Assembly: GCA_023424865.1 (NCBI GenBank)
Contig: JAFADM010000460.1
Location: 1 to 9,822, forward strand
Direction: 5' to 3'
Origin: Bacillota bacterium
GTDB taxonomy: Bacteria; Bacillota_A; Clostridia; DSM-8532
DNA: 9,822 nucleotides
Below are positions 6,239 to 9,822 of this stretch, piece after piece. The notes beneath the pieces are model-generated. The model saw only the letters and a list, made by a program, of their open reading frames with translations, did not search any database and was not told the DNA's origin. A program made the position numbers and the translations under genes. Position 1 is the first letter of the stretch; every line of letters begins with the position of its first letter.

Positions 6239-7453
6239 ATGAAGCTTGAAAATTGCGGAAAATCCGCTGAGGAAATCAAGGCTATTACAAAAAAATACAT
6301 GATAGATACCTACGAGCGTTTTGATTTTATCGCTCAAACCGCCCGGGACATGTACCTTTACGATGAAAAGGGGGAGGCCTACCTGGATTTCTACAGCGGA
6401 ATTGCCGTCAACAGTGTGGGCAGCTGCAATCCAAAGGTGGTGGAGGCTGTGGCGGATCAGGTAAAAGACCTTATGCACACCTTCAACTACCCCTATACCC
6501 TTCCCCAGGCCTTGCTTGCCGAGCGTATTTGCACGGCTCTTGACATGGATAAAATCTTTTACCAGAATTCGGGAACAGAGGCCAATGAGGCCATGATAAA
6601 AATGGCCCGCAAATACGGCACGGATCATTATGGACCGGAAAAATACCACATTATTACCGCCAAAAAGAGCTTCCACGGAAGAACCTATGGCTCCCTTTCG
6701 GCTACAGGCCAGCCGGACAATGCCTGCCAGAAGGGCTATAAGCCCATGCTGCCCGGCTTCACCTATGCCGAATTTAACAATCTTGAGGATTTTAAGAGCC
6801 AGGTCACGGAAAATACCATTGCCATTATGCTGGAGCCCATCCAGGGGGAGGGGGGCGTAAACCCGGCAACCCCTGAATTCATGGAGGGCATAGAGGCACT
6901 GTGCAGGGAGCGGGGTCTTCTGCTTCTCATGGACGAAATTCAAACCGGATGGTGCCGTACCGGAGAGCTTATGGGGTATATGCATTATGGCATTAAGCCC
7001 GATATTGTCACCATGGCCAAGGCCATGGGGGGAGGTATGCCCATCGCTGCCCTGTGTACGCGAAACGAGGTGGCCGAGGCCTTTTCTGTGGGATCCCATG
7101 GAACCACCTTCGGCGGAAATCCTGTGAGCTGCGCTGCCGCTTATGCGGTTATCGGTGAAATGCTGGAGCGGGATCTGTCGGGAAAGGCCCGTGAGACAGG
7201 GGCCTATCTCAGCGAAATAATGAGAGGGCTGCCCCATGTTAAGGAGGTTCGAGGCATGGGCCTTTTAATTGGCATTGAGTTTGATGAGCCCCACGGTCTT
7301 AAAATAAAGCATGGCTGCGTGGACGGAAGGCTTCTGGTCACCCTTATCGGGGATCGGGTCATTCGCCTTCTGCCGCCCCTCATCGCTGCGCAAGCCGATT
7401 GCGATAAAGCCTTTGATATCCTGAAGGATGCCGTTATAAAGGCTTATGAATAG
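6239..7453 (+). CDS. Class III PLP aminotransferase (ArgD/ornithine aminotransferase-like)
   Basis: A complete 404-residue fold-type I, class III aminotransferase. Landmarks in order: substrate-side segment DFYSGIAVNSVGSCNP (about 50-65), phosphate-binding NSGTEANEA, EPIQGEGG, cofactor aspartate in LLMDEIQTG, Schiff-base Lys261 in MAKAMGGGMP (codon 7019-7021), and HGTTFGGNPVSC. The wording (SGIAVN, NSGTEANEA, TTFGGNP) and length are closest to acetylornithine/ornithine aminotransferases, less so to GABA aminotransferase, but this family is promiscuous. In context, likely substrates are 5-aminovalerate (the product of proline reductase) or ornithine (a proline precursor); an arginine-biosynthetic ArgD role is less likely without arg genes nearby. 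The start ATG has GGGG/AAGGA upstream (6221-6230). It is the last gene before the strong terminator at 7532, so it is probably part of the proline cluster. Confidence 0.9.
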   Translation: MKLENCGKSAEEIKAITKKYMIDTYERFDFIAQTARDMYLYDEKGEAYLDFYSGIAVNSVGSCNPKVVEAVADQVKDLMHTFNYPYTLPQALLAERICTALDMDKIFYQNSGTEANEAMIKMARKYGTDHYGPEKYHIITAKKSFHGRTYGSLSATGQPDNACQKGYKPMLPGFTYAEFNNLEDFKSQVTENTIAIMLEPIQGEGGVNPATPEFMEGIEALCRERGLLLLMDEIQTGWCRTGELMGYMHYGIKPDIVTMAKAMGGGMPIAALCTRNEVAEAFSVGSHGTTFGGNPVSCAAAYAVIGEMLERDLSGKARETGAYLSEIMRGLPHVKEVRGMGLLIGIEFDEPHGLKIKHGCVDGRLLVTLIGDRVIRLLPPLIAAQADCDKAFDILKDAVIKAYE

Positions 7454-7531
7454 AAGTGAATAAAGAATCTTATTGTTTTTAGAATTTGCCTGTAGTAAAC
7501 TTAAATTCAACAGAACAAACAAGGCGATGAT

Positions 7532-7570
7532 GCCACTGTAAAGCCCTTAGCTTTATAGTGGCGTTTTTTT
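7532..7570 (+). terminator. Strong rho-independent terminator ending the proline cluster
   Basis: GCCACT-G-TAAAGC (7532-7544) pairs with GCTTTA-T-AGTGGC (7550-7562), with one central G-U wobble, giving 13 pairs around a CCTTA loop. It is followed by G and seven Ts (7564-7570). It lies 78 nt after the aminotransferase stop and before the AraC gene. Confidence 0.93.
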
Positions 7571-7575
7571 AGAGT

Positions 7576-7594
7576 CACCGGTGAAAGATACCGG
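7576..7594. promoter_or_regulatory. Palindrome and inverted repeat in the leader of the AraC gene
   Basis: CACCGGTG (7576-7583) is a perfect 8-bp palindrome, and its CCGGT (7578-7582) is also repeated in inverse as ACCGG (7590-7594) after 7 nt. It lies between the cluster terminator and the regulator's ribosome-binding site. It could be an autoregulatory operator or a leader hairpin. No clear promoter was identified. Confidence 0.3.
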
Positions 7595-7605
7595 CATGAG
7601 CTTAA

Positions 7606-7611
7606 AAGGAG
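7606..7611 (+). promoter_or_regulatory. Ribosome-binding site favouring the TTG start of the AraC gene
   Basis: AAGGAG ends at 7611. It abuts the ATG at 7612, leaving no spacer, but lies 9 nt before the in-frame TTG at 7621. Spacing therefore favours TTG as the true start. Confidence 0.55.
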
Positions 7612-7620
7612 ATGACGGAA

Positions 7621-8331
7621 TTGAGCGGTATCGTTTGTGAAAAGCGTGTTTATCAGGACGGAGAAGTTACCCACAGCCATCCCTATGCGCAAATGGTATT
7701 TCCGCTTGTTGGGGCCATGCGGTTTGTCATAAGCTCCAGTCATGAGGCATTGGTGGATGAAAACAGCATTTTCCTGCTGCCTTATGATTGCGCCCATTCC
7801 TTTGAGGTATGGGGAAAGAACCAGTTTCTTATATTGAACATTCCCAGCAATATGATCGAGGTTGCCCGCTGGAATCTGGCAACCGGCATTAAGTGCCCTT
7901 TTAACGAAAAATGGAAGGCTATCCGGTATCTTATTCTGGATGAAATGCAAAGCGGAGGAAAAGGGGGGACAGCCCTTTCCAAGCTCTACTATTATTTTAT
8001 ACCGGAAATGCTTGAGAAGGGAACGCCTCGCTCGGTTCAGTACATCAATGAACACTATAATGAAAATATCGCTATTGAAACACTTTCAAGCCTTGAAAAC
8101 TACAGTATTACTTATTATGGCGAATGGTTTAAAAAAACCGTCGGTAAATCCCCCATGGAATACATACAGCAGTGCCGGATTGAAAGGGCCAAGGAGCTTT
8201 TGCTCAACAGTAATCTAAGCATCATGCAGATTGCTGGCGAAGTAGGCTATAGCTATGAATCTTCTTTTACAAAAATATTTAAATTAAGGGAAAATATATC
8301 GCCTAAGATCTTTCGTGAAACACATTCTTGA
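7621..8331 (+). CDS. AraC-family transcriptional regulator with cupin sensor domain
   Basis: About 236 residues from the TTG start (239 if the ATG at 7612 is used). The N-terminal half is a small cupin-like sensor: a histidine-containing stretch HSHPYAQMVFPLVGAMRF followed by LPYDCAHSFEVWG, typical of AraC-type ligand-binding or metal-binding barrels. The C-terminal ~100 residues form the paired helix-turn-helix domain, with first-HTH features around IAIETLSSLENYSITYYGEWFKK and the family signature CRIERAKELLLNSNLSIMQIAGEVGYSYESSFTKIFK. It is cytoplasmic and DNA-binding. Its effector is unknown. It follows the proline cluster on the same strand but behind a strong terminator, so it probably has its own promoter or depends on readthrough. 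Candidate targets are the proline cluster, its own leader palindrome, or the convergent minus-strand genes. The classical sigma-54 activator PrdR is not in this window. Confidence 0.92.
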   Translation: MSGIVCEKRVYQDGEVTHSHPYAQMVFPLVGAMRFVISSSHEALVDENSIFLLPYDCAHSFEVWGKNQFLILNIPSNMIEVARWNLATGIKCPFNEKWKAIRYLILDEMQSGGKGGTALSKLYYYFIPEMLEKGTPRSVQYINEHYNENIAIETLSSLENYSITYYGEWFKKTVGKSPMEYIQQCRIERAKELLLNSNLSIMQIAGEVGYSYESSFTKIFKLRENISPKIFRETHS

Positions 8332-8339
8332 TAGTAAAA

Positions 8340-8357
8340 GGGGCTTCAATAAGCCCT
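8340..8357. other. Short hairpin after the AraC gene
   Basis: GGGCTT (8341-8346) pairs with AAGCCC (8351-8356) across a CAAT loop, plus one G-T pair. It lies 8 nt after the AraC stop. No T-run follows. It may assist the terminator that begins about 10 nt later. Confidence 0.45.
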
Positions 8358-8365
8358 TAAAGGAC

Positions 8366-8400
8366 AAAAAGGGAGCTGTTGAAATCAGCTCCTTTTATTT
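8366..8400. terminator. Bidirectional rho-independent terminator between convergent genes
   Basis: GGAGCTG (8372-8378) and CAGCTCC (8386-8392) form a perfect 7-bp stem with a 7-nt loop. TTTTATTT follows on the plus strand, and AAAAA (8366-8370) precedes it, giving TTTTT on the minus strand. It can end both the AraC transcript and the esterase transcript. Confidence 0.88.
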
Positions 8401-8427
8401 GTCGTCCTTTGCTAAAGCAAATCTGGC

Positions 8428-8463
8428 CAAAAGGATGGGGGCTCGATGTTCCCCTTCCTTTTG
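8428..8463. other. Long hairpin in the convergent intergenic region
   Basis: CAAAAGGA-T-GGGG (8428-8440) pairs with CCCC-T-TCCTTTTG (8451-8463), giving 12 pairs with one T-T mismatch and a 10-nt loop. The right arm is T-rich, but no U-tract follows the stem on either strand. Function is unknown; it may be a processing or stability element. Confidence 0.5.
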
Positions 8464-8467
8464 ATTG

Positions 8468-8494
8468 TCCGGCAAAAGGTATTCCTGCGCCGGA
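8468..8494. other. Bulged inverted repeat downstream of the esterase gene
   Basis: TCCGGC (8468-8473) and GCCGGA (8489-8494) flank an inner AGG/CCT pair, forming a bulged stem. It lies 27 nt beyond the minus-strand esterase stop and next to the hairpin at 8428-8463. It may help end or stabilise the minus-strand transcript; no T-run follows. Confidence 0.4.
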
Positions 8495-8521
8495 AGTGGT
8501 TATTCAATTAAAAAATTCAGC

Positions 8522-9520
8522 TCACAGGATGCTTTTCAGCATGGGATATAGGGTTTCCGCCATGCGCATAAAGCCCAGATCGTTGGGGTGGCAGCCGTCT
8601 ACCGTGCAGGCAATACGGTTTTCCCGTCCGAAAAAGGTTTCTCCGTCAATAAAATAAACCTTCTCATCACCGGATGCCCGGGCGTTTTCATAAGTGCGGT
8701 AAATGATTTTTCTCCGCTGGGCATTGCCTTCGGGATTGGAATCGAAATCCGGCTTGGTTAATATGAGAATGGGGAGCTGGGGATGAGCCTTGCGGACAAT
8801 CTTGAAAAAGCTTTCATGGGTTTGTGCCAGATGCTCGGCGGAGGGCGCATTATGGTCATAATCATAAACAAAGGCGCTCATGGTAAGCCCCGCTATGTAG
8901 TGGGCCATCTCAACCTCGCCCTTGGCTGCTCCGGAAAAGCCAAGATTAATATAGTCCGCATCCAGCCAACGGGACAGGAGGGCGGTGTAAGCGTTGGCCG
9001 CTCTTGATGCACAGCCGCCTTCGGTAATGGAAGATCCGTAAAACACCAGGGGCTTTTCAATTAAATATGGCGTTGGTTCTTCGATAACCGCATTATCCTC
9101 AATTTCAATGGTAACATCCTCAAGCTCTTCATTTCTCGGCAAATGAATGGTAATATCCTCCATGATGCCGGTCTTCTCAAAGCTCAGGCTTCCGGTTTTA
9201 TCCGTATAATTTTTCGGGCAGGCGATACCCGCATAGCGGATGCGGCTTCCGCAGCCTACATAAACATCCGCCCCGGCTGAACCGGAAAGGGGGATGGCCC
9301 AATCAATGACATTGGTGGAAAGGCGGATGTGGACAGTTATTTTTGAGGCATTGGTTCTGAAACGGACCCTGGCGCCAACAGGATGAACCCCACGATTAGC
9401 GACGCCCTGGGAAACCTTGCTTATAAGATCCTCCGGCAAACGCCAGAAACGTTGGGGTAAAAGACTTTCAACAAGTCCGTGAATTTGTATGGGCTTTTGG
9501 TTGCAGGAATAGGTTTTCAT
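8522..9520 (-). CDS. Two-domain SGNH/GDSL hydrolase (GxDLY-type esterase)
   Basis: A 332-residue protein. The N-terminal ~145 residues form a beta-rich domain with GADVY at 83-87, matching the GxDLY motif of the domain that precedes some SGNH esterases. The C-terminal part is an SGNH hydrolase: nucleophile Ser164 in FYGSSITEG, block II Gly197 in GFSGAAKGE, Asn224 in YDYDHNA as the GxND-like block III, and the Asp308/His311 pair in DGCHPND. All catalytic residues are present. Such enzymes hydrolyse esters, often acetyl groups on carbohydrates; the actual substrate here is unknown. No signal peptide is evident, so the protein is likely cytoplasmic. The start ATG is backed by AGGAGG (9531-9536 on the plus strand, reversed) 10 nt upstream. 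It begins 50 nt after the stop of the membrane-protein gene and is probably co-transcribed with it. Confidence 0.92.
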   Translation of the reverse strand: MKTYSCNQKPIQIHGLVESLLPQRFWRLPEDLISKVSQGVANRGVHPVGARVRFRTNASKITVHIRLSTNVIDWAIPLSGSAGADVYVGCGSRIRYAGIACPKNYTDKTGSLSFEKTGIMEDITIHLPRNEELEDVTIEIEDNAVIEEPTPYLIEKPLVFYGSSITEGGCASRAANAYTALLSRWLDADYINLGFSGAAKGEVEMAHYIAGLTMSAFVYDYDHNAPSAEHLAQTHESFFKIVRKAHPQLPILILTKPDFDSNPEGNAQRRKIIYRTYENARASGDEKVYFIDGETFFGRENRIACTVDGCHPNDLGFMRMAETLYPMLKSIL

Positions 9521-9547
9521 TGGGGTTATTCCTCCTAACGATGGCTT

Positions 9548-9581
9548 TATTTACCACTTGCCATACTTTATCACTTGCCAT
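9548..9581. repeat. Imperfect 17-bp tandem duplication at a gene end
   Basis: The units 9548-9564 and 9565-9581 match at 14 of 17 bases and share an identical CACTTGCCAT. The second unit includes the last codons and stop of the minus-strand membrane-protein gene. It looks like a small slippage duplication that repeated the gene's 3' end into the intergenic gap. Confidence 0.5.
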
Positions 9582-9822
9582 TCTGAGCGTCAATAAGCAT
9601 TTTTTTGTAAATACCCTTTACCTGATAGGCCCATATACCATAGGCAATACCCAAAGCTGAGAGGAGGAAAAAAGGCACAAGACGGAGAACTGCAAAAGGC
9701 AGTTCGAAGAAAAAGCTTCCCCAGAAGGCACTTCCTTCCTTTTCCCACAGTCCGGGCGTCAGAAAAGCCATATCGGTCAGTTTAAAATTAACGCTTAGAA
9801 GCATTAGTAATACATAAAGCAG
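9571..9822 (-). CDS. Small membrane protein, C-terminal part (5' end beyond window)
   Basis: The last 83 codons of a minus-strand gene, open to the window edge. The first in-window ATG (complement of 9802-9804) is probably internal, because the frame continues upstream with hydrophobic codons (LLYVLL). Two membrane segments are suggested: one cut by the edge, and a clear one around VLRLVPFFLLSALGIAYGIW, followed by a basic tail (KGIYKK) that by the positive-inside rule would be cytoplasmic. I do not recognise the family. It lies 50 nt upstream of the esterase gene on the same strand, so the two may form an operon, perhaps in carbohydrate handling (inference from the esterase only). Confidence 0.65.
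   Translation of the reverse strand: MLYVLLMLLSVNFKLTDMAFLTPGLWEKEGSAFWGSFFFELPFAVLRLVPFFLLSALGIAYGIWAYQVKGIYKKMLIDAQNGK

Noticed and set aside
6104..7237. Long minus-strand open frame (377 codons) opposite the aminotransferase gene
   Set aside because: It lies entirely across prdB's end and a convincing aminotransferase, shows no recognisable domain, and is explained by GC-rich third positions on the coding strand.
7473..7501. TTGTTT-N17-TAAACT as a promoter for the AraC gene
   Set aside because: It matches consensus weakly and lies upstream of the strong terminator at 7532-7570, which would stop its transcript.
7612..7620. ATG at 7612 as the start of the AraC gene
   Set aside because: The Shine-Dalgarno sequence ends directly against this ATG, leaving no spacer. 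TTG at 7621 has a normal 9-nt spacing. ATG remains possible, so the alternative is noted in the entry.
8379..9007. Plus-strand open frames at 8379-8657 and 8783-9007
   Set aside because: The first begins inside the terminator and both overlap the well-supported minus-strand esterase. No ribosome-binding site or domain.
1..9822. CRISPR array, insertion sequence, tRNA or rRNA genes, defence system
   Set aside because: No regularly spaced repeats, transposase, structural RNA pattern or defence-type domains were seen on either strand.

Overview
This window looks like the chromosome of an anaerobic Firmicute of the class Clostridia that carries out Stickland-type amino-acid fermentation. The evidence is a compact D-proline reductase (Prd) gene set, purine-rich Shine-Dalgarno sites (AGGAG-type), TTG and GTG starts, and strong hairpin-plus-T-run terminators. 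Species cannot be assigned from the sequence alone.

Layout. Positions 1-678 (+) hold the 3' end of an ABC exporter ATP-binding subunit. After a 234-nt intergenic leader comes the main cluster at 913-7453, all on the + strand: a proline racemase family enzyme (prdF-like), an RnfC-like electron-transfer protein (prdC), the pyruvoyl-forming proline reductase proprotein (prdA), a 62-residue protein tucked between prdA and prdB, the second reductase subunit (prdB), and a class III PLP aminotransferase of the ArgD/ornithine aminotransferase type. A strong terminator at 7532-7570 closes the cluster. An AraC-family regulator follows (7621-8331, +). A 190-nt convergent intergenic region holds four hairpins, one of them a bidirectional terminator. 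On the minus strand lie a two-domain SGNH/GDSL esterase (8522-9520) and, upstream of it, the C-terminal end of a small membrane protein that runs off the window.

How the genes work together. From family knowledge, L-proline is racemised to D-proline, which PrdA/PrdB reductively open to 5-aminovalerate, with PrdC feeding electrons in. The aminotransferase could act just downstream (5-aminovalerate to glutarate semialdehyde) or just upstream (ornithine to glutamate semialdehyde, a proline precursor). The sequence does not decide between these.

Most notable points. (1) PrdB has an ordinary TGC cysteine codon (residue 151) where the classical enzyme has selenocysteine, and PrdC and PrdA are read without any internal TGA, so this appears to be a selenium-independent proline reductase. 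(2) An aminotransferase is built into the operon. (3) The gene order is unlike that of Clostridioides difficile, and prdR, prdD and prdE are absent from this window. These are variations on a known system. I did not find convincing evidence of an entirely new one.
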